A stretch of 64,000 nucleotides of DNA. Source: Phenylobacterium sp. GTDB lineage: Bacteria; Pseudomonadota; Alphaproteobacteria; Caulobacterales; Caulobacteraceae. Every line of letters starts with the position of its first letter. The first letter of the stretch is position 1. The notes beneath the pieces were generated by a model that saw nothing but the letters and a program-made list of their open reading frames with translations, searched no databases and had not been told where the DNA came from. The translations under genes were made by a program, and so were the position numbers. The stretch spans positions 1 to 64,000 of the forward strand of contig NZ_JAUSLG010000014.1 of NCBI RefSeq assembly GCF_030646615.1, given 5' to 3'. Positions 50,156 to 58,657 of this stretch are shown piece after piece.

Positions 50156-52396
50156 ATGGGCGAATGGCTGCTGACGGCGGCCTTCACCCTGGCGCTGACG
50201 GGGCTCCTGGCCTGGAGCGGGGGCGCAAGCCGACTCGACCACCTTCTGTACGACGCCCTGGTGCGACAGGCGCCCCAGGCGATCAGCGACGACATCATCC
50301 TGGTCGTCATTGATGATCGAAGCCTGCAGGAGGTCGGGGTCTGGCCCTGGCCCAGGCAGGTCCACGCAGACCTCGTCGACCGCATCGCCGAGGCCAACCC
50401 CAAGGCGCTCGCCTATGATGTCCTGTTCGTTGAGCCCGGCTCCGACCCGGCCGGGGATCGGGCCCTGGGCCAGGCGTTCGCCAAGACCGGCGTCGCAGCC
50501 CTTCCCCTGGTCATCGAGACTCCGGGTCCCGACGGCGCCGCCTTCGCCCTTCGCCCCCCCGTCGGCGTGATCGCCAGGGGCGCCGCGGGGCTCGGCCAGG
50601 TGAACCTACAATTTGATCGTGACGGCGTGGTCCGCCGCGCCGCCCTTCTCGAGAGCGCCGGCGCGCAGAAGGTGCCTCATCTCGTCGAGGTCGCCCGTCG
50701 CATCGGCCAGGGTCTCCCGCTGCCGGATCTCGCGCGTCCGGCCACAGGCAGCCCCCTGGTGCGGACGAGGCCGATCCTCATTCCCTATGCCGGGCCGCCG
50801 GGCCACTACCGCTCCATCTCCGCCAGCAGCGTCCTGGCCGGCGAAACGCCCCCGGAGTTCCTGCAGGGTCGCTACGTTCTCCTCGGCGCCACCGCCGCCG
50901 GGCTCCACGACAGCTACGCGACGCCCACCAGCACCGCCGCGCAGTTGATGCCCGGCGTCGAAATACAGGCCAACCTGCTCGACGCCCTCCTTCAGGGCCG
51001 CACCATCCAGCCGCTGAATCCTTGGGTCCAGACAGCCCTGTCCCTCGGCCTGGTTCTCGTCCTGCTGATCGGGCTTCTGCGGCTCGGACCTCGAGAAAAT
51101 CTTCTGCTGGGCGCCGCCCTCATCCTCCTGGCGCCCGGCGCCAGCGCCATCGCTCTGATCAGTTTTGGTCTCTGGGCGCCGCCGGCCGCGGCCTTGATCG
51201 GGATTCTGGTCGTCCTCCCCCTTTGGGCCTGGCGGCGGCTGGAGGCCTCGAGCCGCTACATGGTGCGCGAACTGGCCCGCTTCTCAGCCGAGCCGGATCT
51301 CGTCGCCCGCCCGCCTCAGTCCCCCGCGGGACAGGATATCGTCGCCCGGCAGATCGCCCTCATGGAGGACGCCATCGCCCGGGCGCAGGACGCCCGCCGC
51401 TTCGCGCTCGACACCCTGCAGGGCCTGCCAGATCCCACCCTCGTCGTCACCGCCGCCGGCGAAGTCACCTTCGCCAACACTGCGGCGCGAGCGCTCTTTC
51501 CCCAGGCTCTGGGCGCCGGGCTGCCCACCTTGCTGGAGGGCTGGTCGGCCGATGATGCGCCCGTTGCGGCGCTGATGCTGGGCGAAACCCACTTGGCTGG
51601 CGAAGTGGTCAGCCCCCGGGGGATGATCTTCCAGGTCACCCGCGTGCGACACCAGCCGGGCGCCGAGGCGCCGCCGGCCTGGATCGTCCGGCTCACCGAC
51701 ATCACCCCGATCCGGACAGCCGCCGCCCAGCGCGAGCGCCTGCTTCAACTCCTCAGCCACGACATGCGCTCGCCGCAGGCCTCGATCCTCGCGGTGCTGG
51801 ACTCCCTCTCTGCGGAAGGCGCCCCCAACGCCATCCTCCAGCGCATCGGCGGCTATGCCCGCCGCACCCTGGCCCTGGCCGACAACTTCATCCATCTCGC
51901 CCGCGCCGAATCGAGCGCCATGACCTGGGAAATCCTGAACCTCGCCGACCTCGCCACGGAGGCGGTCGACGACATCTGGCCCCAGGCTCAACGTGCGGCC
52001 ACGACCATAGATCTCGATGTCCCGGCCGAGGAGCTGCTGGTGCGCGGGGACCGGGCGCTTCTCTCCCGCGCCCTTGGCAACCTGCTCGACAACGCCCTGA
52101 AGCACGGTGGCCCATCCGGCAAAATCACCTGCGCGCTATGGGCGCAGGACGACCAGGTCGTGTGCGAGATCACCGACAGCGGACACGGCGTCGCGGATGA
52201 CGCCATGGCCCAGCTTTTCCAGCCGTTCCAGCGGCTCGGTCGGCCAGACGCGCCCCGCGCCGAAGGTGCGGGCCTGGGCCTGAGCCTGGTGCGCGAGGTC
52301 GTGCAACGTCATGGCGGCGAGATCTCCTGCCGCAATGCAGGGCCAGATGGCGGGGCCATCTTCACCCTGCGCCTGCCGCAGGTCACCGAGGCCTGA
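50156..52396 (+). CDS. CHASE2-domain sensor histidine kinase
   Basis: This protein of about 746 residues has a span near residues 5-22, a large periplasmic CHASE2 domain (DDIILVVIDDRSLQEVGVWP, then ALAYDVLFVEPGSD), three or so spans near 291-358, a PAS-like region around 415-520, and a kinase core with phospho-acceptor His535 (LQLLSHDMRSPQASI), N box LGNLLDNALKHGG, DSGHGVADD and GAGLGLSLVREVV. ATG 50156 starts just before the first span; the open frame overlaps the preceding gene further upstream. It is the likely partner kinase of the OmpR protein at 48061. Confidence 0.9.
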   Translation: MGEWLLTAAFTLALTGLLAWSGGASRLDHLLYDALVRQAPQAISDDIILVVIDDRSLQEVGVWPWPRQVHADLVDRIAEANPKALAYDVLFVEPGSDPAGDRALGQAFAKTGVAALPLVIETPGPDGAAFALRPPVGVIARGAAGLGQVNLQFDRDGVVRRAALLESAGAQKVPHLVEVARRIGQGLPLPDLARPATGSPLVRTRPILIPYAGPPGHYRSISASSVLAGETPPEFLQGRYVLLGATAAGLHDSYATPTSTAAQLMPGVEIQANLLDALLQGRTIQPLNPWVQTALSLGLVLVLLIGLLRLGPRENLLLGAALILLAPGASAIALISFGLWAPPAAALIGILVVLPLWAWRRLEASSRYMVRELARFSAEPDLVARPPQSPAGQDIVARQIALMEDAIARAQDARRFALDTLQGLPDPTLVVTAAGEVTFANTAARALFPQALGAGLPTLLEGWSADDAPVAALMLGETHLAGEVVSPRGMIFQVTRVRHQPGAEAPPAWIVRLTDITPIRTAAAQRERLLQLLSHDMRSPQASILAVLDSLSAEGAPNAILQRIGGYARRTLALADNFIHLARAESSAMTWEILNLADLATEAVDDIWPQAQRAATTIDLDVPAEELLVRGDRALLSRALGNLLDNALKHGGPSGKITCALWAQDDQVVCEITDSGHGVADDAMAQLFQPFQRLGRPDAPRAEGAGLGLSLVREVVQRHGGEISCRNAGPDGGAIFTLRLPQVTEA

Positions 52397-52874
52397 GACG
52401 CTCGGCCAGGGCGGCCGTCAGCAGCGGCGCCATCTCCGCGCCTTCGCCGGCGGGGCCCTGCTGTTGGGCGTTGGCGCGAAAAGCTGGCGTTCCGGTTTGC
52501 GTATCCACAAGGACGACGGTCAGGCTGTAGTCGCTCCGGCGTCGCTGCCAGAACCGCGCCTTGCGGCTTTTCGCCAGCCAGTGAGGAGCCGCCCCCTCCG
52601 CCCCGGGTACAAAGGCCCCGACCCCGGCGGGACGCTCCGCGAAGCCGGCCTGCACCAGATAGTCCGCCCTGACGTCATTCCCCTCCACCAGATGGAAACC
52701 CGCCGCCCCAAGCGCGGCCTCAAGGTCCTCCCCCCAGGTCGCCGCCTCGACGGGGAGGCGGACACGCGCCCCAGGGGGCGGCGCCTCGGGCGCCAAGCTC
52801 AGCTCAACCGGAGGCGTGGCGCAGCCCGCCAGTCCCGCGCACATCAAGCCTGCAATAACCGTCCCGCGTCGCAT
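52383..52874 (-). CDS. Lipoprotein of unknown function
   Basis: This protein of about 163 residues has a lipobox (GLMCAGLAGC, lipidated Cys18) and otherwise a small alpha/beta-like domain with strands (SDYSLTVVLVDTQTG). It has no recognisable family motif. DUF4136-like outer-membrane lipoproteins are one possibility. Its stop overlaps the end of the CHASE2 kinase by 14 bases in opposite orientation. It is divergent from the DUF2239 gene. Confidence 0.75.
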   Translation of the reverse strand: MRRGTVIAGLMCAGLAGCATPPVELSLAPEAPPPGARVRLPVEAATWGEDLEAALGAAGFHLVEGNDVRADYLVQAGFAERPAGVGAFVPGAEGAAPHWLAKSRKARFWQRRRSDYSLTVVLVDTQTGTPAFRANAQQQGPAGEGAEMAPLLTAALAERLRPR

Positions 52875-52997
52875 GTCGCCCCCGTCCGCCGTATGGCCCG
52901 AGTAAACATGCGGAAGCTCCCAGGTCCAATCCCTCACGGCGCCTTCTTTATACCCGGATGTTATTGACGCCATCATCGCCGTGCGTCAGGAAGCGAC

Positions 52998-53546
52998 ATG
53001 GAGCCAGCCTTGACCCCCACCCTGACCGCCTTCGTCGATGGCGTGCGTATCGCCAGTGGCGACCCCGCCCAGGTCGCCGCCGTTCTGCGCGCCCGCGCTG
53101 ACGCCCACGAGTCGCCGCCGATCCTGCTGTCTGACGCCGACGGCCGGCCGGTGGACATCGACCTACGGGCGTCGCCCGCACCTCCGACGGCTGAGGAGCC
53201 ATCCCCCGCCCGAGCGACTCGGGGCCGACCGCGCCTCGGCGTCGTCCCGCGGGAGGTCACCCTCCTGCCCCGCCACTGGGACTGGCTCGCAGCCCAGCCC
53301 GGCGGCGCCTCGGCCGCCCTCCGCCGCCTGGTGGAGGAGGCTCGCAGGACGCACGCCGACGCCGACCGCCTTCGCACCCGGAGGGAAGCCGCCTATCGCG
53401 CCATGTCCGCCCTGGCTGGTGACGCCGCCGGCTTCGAGGCCGCCGCGCGCGCCCTGTTCGCCGACGACCGGACGGCGCTCGACGCCGTCCTGACGGCCTG
53501 GCCTCCGGATGTCGCCGCCTACATCCAGGCGCGCCTGGAGGCCTAG
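52998..53546 (+). CDS. DUF2239 family protein
   Basis: This 182-residue protein matches DUF2239, which is common in Proteobacteria and has no known role. Typical stretches are TAFVDGVRIASGDPAQVAAV, REVTLLPRHWDWLAAQPGGA and SALRRLVEEAR (here SAALRRLVEEARRTHAD). It is soluble and has no signal peptide. Its end overlaps the Rz1-like gene by four bases in opposite orientation; it is the first non-phage gene beyond the lysis cassette. Confidence 0.88.
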   Translation: MEPALTPTLTAFVDGVRIASGDPAQVAAVLRARADAHESPPILLSDADGRPVDIDLRASPAPPTAEEPSPARATRGRPRLGVVPREVTLLPRHWDWLAAQPGGASAALRRLVEEARRTHADADRLRTRREAAYRAMSALAGDAAGFEAAARALFADDRTALDAVLTAWPPDVAAYIQARLEA

Positions 53547-53824
53547 CGGCTCTTCCCCGCGCCCAGCGCCTGCTGAGCCTGGTGGGTCCCGACCGCAAGT
53601 CTTCGGGCGGCGTCGCAAGCGACCAGATCCGCGCCCCGCATCACATAGCCGATCTCCAGATCCGCGAGGGTCGGCGCCGGCGGCAGCACATGCAGCTTGC
53701 AGGGGCGCAGGGCTTCAGGCGCCAGGCTCAACTGCGGCGCAGCCGACAAGCTCGGGGGCGGCTTGGCACAACTGGCGATCAGCAGCGTGCAGGCGATCGG
53801 CGCGAGCCGCATCAAGGGGCGCAT
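53543..53824 (-). CDS. Rz1-like outer-membrane spanin lipoprotein
   Basis: This 93-residue protein has a lipobox (LLIASC, lipidated Cys19) followed by a proline-rich start (AKPPPSLSAAPQ), as in Rz1. It begins inside the Rz-like gene in another frame, overlapping it by 110 bases. This nested arrangement is the classical Rz/Rz1 spanin layout. Spanins join the inner and outer membranes and break the outer membrane at lysis. Confidence 0.75.
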   Translation of the reverse strand: MRPLMRLAPIACTLLIASCAKPPPSLSAAPQLSLAPEALRPCKLHVLPPAPTLADLEIGYVMRGADLVACDAARRLAVGTHQAQQALGAGKSR

Positions 53825-54092
53825 GTCCGTCCTCCGTGTTCAGGGCTTGGGGAATGAAGGCCGCCGCAACCTGGTCGGCGCGGCTGCTCCGGGCCAGCGC
53901 CTCGCTAAGGCGCGCCTGGGCCGCCCGCTCCCCTTCGGCCTCCAGGCGGGCGACGTCTCGCTGCTGGGTGAGCGCGGCGACGGCGTCCCGATGAAGCTCG
54001 GCCCCATCCCGGCGCCCGGCCACATAGAGCGACAGCGCCGAGGCGGCCAGGCCGCCGGCCGCGACGGCGATCATGATCAGGCGCAGGTTCAT
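53715..54092 (-). CDS. Rz-like inner-membrane spanin subunit
   Basis: This 125-residue protein has one N-terminal span (IMIAVAAGGLAASALSLYVA) and a charged coiled-coil (DAVAALTQQRDVARLEAEG, then ERAAQARLSEALARSS), which is the i-spanin plan. Its ATG overlaps the endolysin stop, and the Rz1-like lipoprotein starts within it in another frame. The role as a spanin is inferred from structure and gene order. Confidence 0.75.
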   Translation of the reverse strand: MNLRLIMIAVAAGGLAASALSLYVAGRRDGAELHRDAVAALTQQRDVARLEAEGERAAQARLSEALARSSRADQVAAAFIPQALNTEDGHAPLDAARADRLHAADRQLCQAAPELVGCAAVEPGA

Positions 54093-54523
54093 GCCGAAAG
54101 GCCTCGCACATAGCCGCCGCCCGGCCGCCAGGTCAGCACCTCGCGGCGCCAGCGGCCCCCAAGACCCAGGTGAATCCAGGCGCCGGCCTCTTCGATCAGC
54201 TGGTCGAAGGCGAGATCCGACTCCGCGATCGCCCGGCACACCGCCAGGGGCGAGCCAAACCGCGGGCAGATGAAGTCCGCGGCCTCGCCGCGCATATGGG
54301 CGCTGGTCGCCGAGCCGCCCACCGCCCGGTTCACCGCCGGCGAACGATAGCCGCTGGTGATCAGGACCGGCGAGTCCCCGAGCAGGGTTCGAACCTCTTC
54401 GAGCACCTTCGCCGTGGCCTTGAGACGCCTGAGCAAGGCAGGCGTCGGCTGGTTGTCCAGGCCGCGCTGCTGGGTGGCGATCATTTCCTCCAGGGAAAAG
54501 TGCGCCGAAAGCCATGTGGTCAT
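54089..54523 (-). CDS. Peptidase M15 family endolysin
   Basis: This protein of about 144 residues has the M15 D,D-carboxypeptidase pattern: ITSGYRSPAVNRAVGGSATS, then SAHMRGEAADF with zinc-binding His and Asp, and the second zinc histidine in WIHLGLGG. Such enzymes cut the peptide part of peptidoglycan and serve as endolysins in many phages. The start ATG 54523 has GGAGG upstream. It is followed by the spanin genes and preceded by two small membrane-protein genes. Confidence 0.88.
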   Translation of the reverse strand: MTTWLSAHFSLEEMIATQQRGLDNQPTPALLRRLKATAKVLEEVRTLLGDSPVLITSGYRSPAVNRAVGGSATSAHMRGEAADFICPRFGSPLAVCRAIAESDLAFDQLIEEAGAWIHLGLGGRWRREVLTWRPGGGYVRGLSA

Positions 54524-54559
54524 GGCCGACCTCCAGTTCATCGATCGATGGGAGAGGGC

Positions 54560-54808
54560 TCAGGGCCGGTCGCGGCGCCCGGCGGCCACCAGCTTGGCCC
54601 AGTCGGTCACCGTAGCCCCGGCGAGATAGAGCGTGCCCAGCACCACATTGGCGCCGATCAGGGCCAGGCCCAGCCACTTCAGGGCGACGGGGTCGTCCAG
54701 CCGCAGGATGATCGCCGCAAGGCCGGCGAAATTGGCCCCACAGGCGCAGTAGGTGAAGATGCGGCGATAGAGCCACCGCACCTCGATGGGCGGCCGCGGC
54801 TCGCTCAC
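54560..54808 (-). CDS. Small two-span membrane protein, holin-like
   Basis: This 82-residue protein has a GTG start that overlaps the upstream gene's stop (GTGA). It has two hydrophobic segments (YCACGANFAGLAAIIL and LGLALIGANVVLGTLYLAGA) and a charged C-terminal end (TDWAKLVAAGRRDRP). Its place before the endolysin and spanins suggests a holin, though it has no family motif that I can name. Confidence 0.65.
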   Translation of the reverse strand: MSEPRPPIEVRWLYRRIFTYCACGANFAGLAAIILRLDDPVALKWLGLALIGANVVLGTLYLAGATVTDWAKLVAAGRRDRP

Positions 54809-55152
54809 GGGCTGCTCGCCGGCTTCAGGCCCAGCCCCGCCAGAAAGGCGATCAGGCCGGTGGCCAGCCACGGCATGCTGCGGGCCAGCCAGGTCCAGAA
54901 GTCGGCGGCCCCCGCGACCCGGTCACGCTGGCTTTCCAGCTGGTCGATGCGGCCCAGGGCCCCCTTCAGCTCGCCGCGTAGGCCCTCCACCAGCTTACCG
55001 GCCTCCAGGGCCTCCAGCCGCGCCAGCCGCTCGCGCACATCGTCCATCTTGGCGGCCAGCCCTTCCAGCCGGGCGGTCTGGGCGGCCACATGTTCGCCGA
55101 TCTGCCGCAAGGCGACGATCTGGGCGTCTGCCATTTCCAACGCGCCAGTCAT
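54805..55152 (-). CDS. Coiled-coil protein with C-terminal membrane span
   Basis: This 115-residue protein is mainly a long coiled-coil (residues 12-80, for example EGLAAKMDDVRERLARLEAL) followed by one span (MPWLATGLIAFLAGLGL) near the C-terminus. It sits between a virion-type gene and a holin-like gene in the lysis region and overlaps both by four bases. Such proteins are common in phage lysis cassettes, but its role is unknown. Confidence 0.7.
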   Translation of the reverse strand: MTGALEMADAQIVALRQIGEHVAAQTARLEGLAAKMDDVRERLARLEALEAGKLVEGLRGELKGALGRIDQLESQRDRVAGAADFWTWLARSMPWLATGLIAFLAGLGLKPASSP

Positions 55153-56099
55153 CCGGTCCCCGTCTTCGTAGGAAACATCGCTTTGCCCAAGCTGAAGATG
55201 TCGCCCGCGATCCCGGTGGCCTGCGCCAGATTGTCGAGGAAGCTCGGCGTATCTGTCCGCGTCCCCGTCGTGCTGGACGTTCCCTCGGTCGTGGACCCGC
55301 GGAACAGCTCCAGGGGCAGCTTGGCCATGATGTCGGCCTGGCTGTTCAGGGCCGTATAGGGCGCCATCCGATAGGCCTGATCCACGCTCCGCGCCTGCGC
55401 GCCGATCGCCGCCTGGGTCGCCACGTCGTCCCGGTCGCTGGCCGCCCGGGATCCGGCCAGGCCGGCAAGACTGTTGGCCGCCTGCAGGCGCAGCGCGGCG
55501 TTCTGGGCGGCCAGCTGCGCATTCTGAGTCGAGGCCTGCTGCCGGCGATCGGCGTCCTGGCTGGCCAGAGCAGCGCTGGTGTTGAACATGCCGGCGAAGA
55601 GGTTGGACACCTGGGCGTTCCGCGCTCGGGCCAGCTCGCCTTCGGTGAGCGAGCGGGTGAGCGCCGCGCCGGAGCCGCCAAACGCGCCCTGCCCGGCCAG
55701 ATCTAGCGCCTGGCTGGCCCGCGTGCGCCCGGCTTCAGCGTCGAAATCAGCGGTGGCCGCATCCACCACCTGGTTCCGATAGGGATTGTAATAGGCCTCG
55801 ATCCCGTCCAGCAGGCTGGCGGACTGGACGCTGGGCGTTTCCTGCGCGGCCACGCCCCGCACCCAGTCGGCGGCCTCGTCATAGGCGAAGCCATAGCCGT
55901 TCAGACCAGCCGCGCCCCGCATCGCCTGCTGCTCCAGCCCGCTCAGGGGCGCGACCAGGCTATAGGGGTCCACTTGGCCCAGCTGGCTGACCCGGGCGCT
56001 CAGGCCCTGGACGCCATCGGTCACCCATTGGGGGTTGGTCGGCGTCACGGTCGCCCGTTCCGTCGTACTCGAACTCGTCTTCGTCTTCTTCTTGCCCAT
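55149..56099 (-). CDS. Phage virion protein, long alanine-rich helix
   Basis: This protein of about 316 residues has a Ser/Thr-rich start (MGKKKTKTSSSTTERATVTP), a long Ala- and Gln-rich helical part (residues about 100-260, such as NAQLAAQNAALRLQAANSLA), and a Thr/Ser-rich stretch before the end. It begins at the stop of the upstream gene (ATGA overlap). It resembles internal virion or injection proteins of podoviruses in composition only; I cannot assign it. Confidence 0.65.
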   Translation of the reverse strand: MGKKKTKTSSSTTERATVTPTNPQWVTDGVQGLSARVSQLGQVDPYSLVAPLSGLEQQAMRGAAGLNGYGFAYDEAADWVRGVAAQETPSVQSASLLDGIEAYYNPYRNQVVDAATADFDAEAGRTRASQALDLAGQGAFGGSGAALTRSLTEGELARARNAQVSNLFAGMFNTSAALASQDADRRQQASTQNAQLAAQNAALRLQAANSLAGLAGSRAASDRDDVATQAAIGAQARSVDQAYRMAPYTALNSQADIMAKLPLELFRGSTTEGTSSTTGTRTDTPSFLDNLAQATGIAGDIFSLGKAMFPTKTGTG

Positions 56100-56455
56100 C
56101 ACAGGCTCCTTCTCAGAATCTCGCCATGCCGCCGGTAGCCCAGGGCGCTCAGCACCCGCGCCCAGCCCGATCGGCCTTCGATGGTGACGCACACGCATCC
56201 CAGGCCCCGCGCCCAGGCCTCGACGCCCGGCCGCAGGGCCAGGATCGTGTCCAGCCGGCCCCCCGCCAGCCAGACGTGCAGGCTGCGGCCCTCTGGCCCC
56301 TCGACGCATTGGGTGACCAGAGCCCCGCCCTCGCCAGCCCAGAGCTGCGCGTCTCCCGCCAGAATCTCGTCTCGCAGGGTCGCCTCGTCCCCATCCTCGG
56401 GGCGCAGGGCTGGCAGCAGCCAGCTGCGGCACGCCGCCCAGGTCTCCGCCCTCAC
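56099..56455 (-). CDS. Small phage protein, possible acetyltransferase-like fold
   Basis: This 118-residue protein starts with GTG overlapping the large virion gene's stop (GTGA). The C-terminal half ends in the pattern EGRSGWARVLSALGYRR, which recalls the last part of a GNAT fold but lacks the acetyl-CoA loop, so the likeness may be superficial. It is conserved in position between the virion genes. The function is unknown. Confidence 0.55.
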   Translation of the reverse strand: MRAETWAACRSWLLPALRPEDGDEATLRDEILAGDAQLWAGEGGALVTQCVEGPEGRSLHVWLAGGRLDTILALRPGVEAWARGLGCVCVTIEGRSGWARVLSALGYRRHGEILRRSL

Positions 56456-58230
56456 CGCATGCCCGCCGGCGCGACATCGAACACCGGGCGGCCAATCCGC
56501 CCGCCGGTCGGCGAGCCCTGGCCGCTCAGCCGGACGCGGAACAGCCGACCGCTCGCGCGCACGTCCACCCGCTCGACGCCTGGCGCCAAGGGATAGGGGC
56601 CATAGGTCCGGCTCTCCCCCTGGGGCTTCAGCCGAGTGCTCAGGCGCAGCGCGGCCGGCCCCGCCTGCCCAACCATGTCCGGCCACAACCCCCGCACCAT
56701 CAGGGTCTGGTCCTCGCTCAGAAGCTGGTCGGCGCTCTCGATGAACCAGGTGAAGGCCCCGCCATCAGCCGAGCGGCCCCGTTCGTGCCAGAACACCTGG
56801 CCCCCGGGGGTCACGCCGATCGGATCCTGCTGCGGGCCGGCGTCCACAAAGGCGGTGCGGGCCATGACCCCCTTGGACCAGGACCCATCACCCAGGCAGA
56901 CCGCCAAGTATCGGCTGTTCTCATTGCCATCACGGGCGTCGGGATAGTCGAAACGGATCTCGTCATAGATGCTGATGGAGGTCGCCGTGATCTTGTCACC
57001 CTGGGCGCTGGCCAGGTTCTGGGCCATCTCGTCACGGATCGGGCACGGGATGATCTGCACAGCTCCACCCAAGGCGTAGCTGCGAAACTGCAGGTCCGGC
57101 GCCAGCCACACCGCCTGCGAGCCGGCGACCGCAAAGGCGTTCGGCCCGATCAGGCCGCAATGCTCACCCACCGGATCGAACCGCCAGGGCTGGTTCAGCG
57201 CGCCAACGAAGGTTCCGACGAACAGCCGGTCCGAGGTCCAGACCAGGATGAACTGTCCGGCCACACTAGCCCCGACGATGCGCCCGCCGCCGGCCAGGAC
57301 ATATTCCCGCGCTGTGGTGTGGCCCGCGGTGATCCACTCATCGGCCCGCCTCACCCCGCTATGGCGAATGCACAGCGGGTTGAAGACACCGGAAACTTCC
57401 TCGTTACAGCCCAGGGCGAAAATTTGGTCGGTGTGCGAGACCAGCGACGCGGTGATTTGAGCCGGCGCATTCGCCAGCGGCGCGGCTGCAGCGTCCGTGT
57501 CATTGGCCCACGCATAGAGGGCTCCGCCCCGGGGACTGGCGATCAGCCGCTCACCGAAGGCCGAAAGACTCCAGGTCCGCGGGAAATAGTCCGCCGACGA
57601 GGGCGAGGAGTAGGCGCCGGTTGAATAGGCCCCGGTGCCGTATCCCTGGCCCCCCGTGCCGTCGATCGCCCCGGCCCCGAAGGGCGCCTGGGGCGCGACA
57701 ACCACGGCCGGGCCACCACCGGTCGCGCTCGATGCGGCCGCCGACATGGCGTCATAGGTGAAGTGATCGGCGTCGATCACCGTGACCGACGCCTCTTCGA
57801 TGTTCGGCGTCATCCCGCCCAGGTTCGCTGCGCCGGACACATCGACCAGATCGCCGTCGGCCAGCCCGTGCCCAGCCATGGTGACGCTCACCGTGGCCTC
57901 GCCCTCGCCGACCGACAGGGGGTCGACGCCCAGGGCCCGGGCCGGCTGCGCCAGTTCCGGCGTGATGTCGTGCAGGCCCCCGCCGATCCAAACCTGCAAG
58001 GCGTTGTGAGCGCCGAATGCGACGTTCAGCACCGCGGCGTTGTCCGTCCAGGCGAAGACCTTGCGGCAGACACCGGCCAGCAGCTCGCTGGTCAGGCCCT
58101 CCCAACCCCCGACGACTTGGGGTCGCCCCCGCCAGAACCGCACATTGGAGCCGTCCGCCCAGCGGCCCGCGACCGCGAACGAGGTATCGTCCCCCACCAG
58201 CCCCGGCGGAATATCGAGAGGTATTCTCAT
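56452..58230 (-). CDS. Large phage virion protein, probable tail or connector component
   Basis: This 592-residue protein begins with IPPGLVGDDTSFAVAGRW and ADGSNVRFWRGRPQVVGGW, a start shared with many podovirus proteins assigned to the tail or DNA-stabilisation group. It continues with beta-rich repeats (TYDAMSAAASSATGGG, LAPDLQFRSYALGGAVQII) and ends with YPLAPGVERVDVRASGRL. It is the largest gene in the cluster. ATG 58230 is chosen over GTG 58233 because a decayed copy of its first 60 codons at 58448-58629 aligns with that position. Confidence 0.75.
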   Translation of the reverse strand: MRIPLDIPPGLVGDDTSFAVAGRWADGSNVRFWRGRPQVVGGWEGLTSELLAGVCRKVFAWTDNAAVLNVAFGAHNALQVWIGGGLHDITPELAQPARALGVDPLSVGEGEATVSVTMAGHGLADGDLVDVSGAANLGGMTPNIEEASVTVIDADHFTYDAMSAAASSATGGGPAVVVAPQAPFGAGAIDGTGGQGYGTGAYSTGAYSSPSSADYFPRTWSLSAFGERLIASPRGGALYAWANDTDAAAAPLANAPAQITASLVSHTDQIFALGCNEEVSGVFNPLCIRHSGVRRADEWITAGHTTAREYVLAGGGRIVGASVAGQFILVWTSDRLFVGTFVGALNQPWRFDPVGEHCGLIGPNAFAVAGSQAVWLAPDLQFRSYALGGAVQIIPCPIRDEMAQNLASAQGDKITATSISIYDEIRFDYPDARDGNENSRYLAVCLGDGSWSKGVMARTAFVDAGPQQDPIGVTPGGQVFWHERGRSADGGAFTWFIESADQLLSEDQTLMVRGLWPDMVGQAGPAALRLSTRLKPQGESRTYGPYPLAPGVERVDVRASGRLFRVRLSGQGSPTGGRIGRPVFDVAPAGMR

Positions 58231-58258
58231 CACATTTTCCCCTGGCTAGAATTGGGCC

Positions 58259-58447
58259 ATGGAAGCCAAGCGCTATTTCGTGCCGACGCCCTACGGTGAG
58301 GTGTCCTTGGTCTTCGCGCCAAAACCGCGCGAAGAGGTTGTCGTGATCATCCACGGCGCAGGCCGCCGTGCGTTCCAGCTACGGTCCTGGCTCGCCTACG
58401 ACGCGGTGCGGGCGGAACTCCCTGGCCATGACCAGGGCCCTGAAATG
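58259..58447 (+). pseudogene. N-terminal fragment of an alpha/beta hydrolase
   Basis: The start MEAKRYFVPTPYGEVSLVFA, followed by REEVVVIIHGAGRRAFQLRS, resembles the beginning of the hydrolase at 58658 (P.G.V..F, LLHGAIRSA). The similarity stops near 58430, where a piece of the large phage gene begins on the other strand. It starts 28 bases from the phage-gene start, exactly the same distance as the second hydrolase from its own phage fragment. No serine nucleophile or histidine follows, so it is not functional. Confidence 0.65.
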
Positions 58448-58629
58448 GCTGGCCTTGGGAACACTCTGCGGCACACGCCGGACAGGGCGGCTCAGTCTGA
58501 CGCTCACCCGCTGATGGTCTGGGCAATGCCGCGCCATAACCCGCCGTTGGACTCGTCACGCCACCGACCAGCGGAGACGTAGGATGTGTCATCGCCAATC
58601 AGGCCGGGCGGATTTTGGGATATCCTAAT
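58448..58629 (-). pseudogene. Decayed copy of the start of the large phage gene
   Basis: On the minus strand the frame reads IRISQNPPGLIGDDTSYVSA and GRWRDESNGGLWRGIAQTIS, then, after two in-frame stops, ALSGVCRRVFPRPA. This matches the first about 60 residues of the gene at 56452-58230 (IPPGLVGDDTSFAVAGRW, LLAGVCRKVFAW). The start codon is ATT where the intact copy has ATG, though GGAGG remains upstream. It is a dead fragment left by a tandem duplication or recombination. Confidence 0.85.
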
Positions 58630-58657
58630 CGGTCGCCCTCCAAGCTATAGTGCGGCG

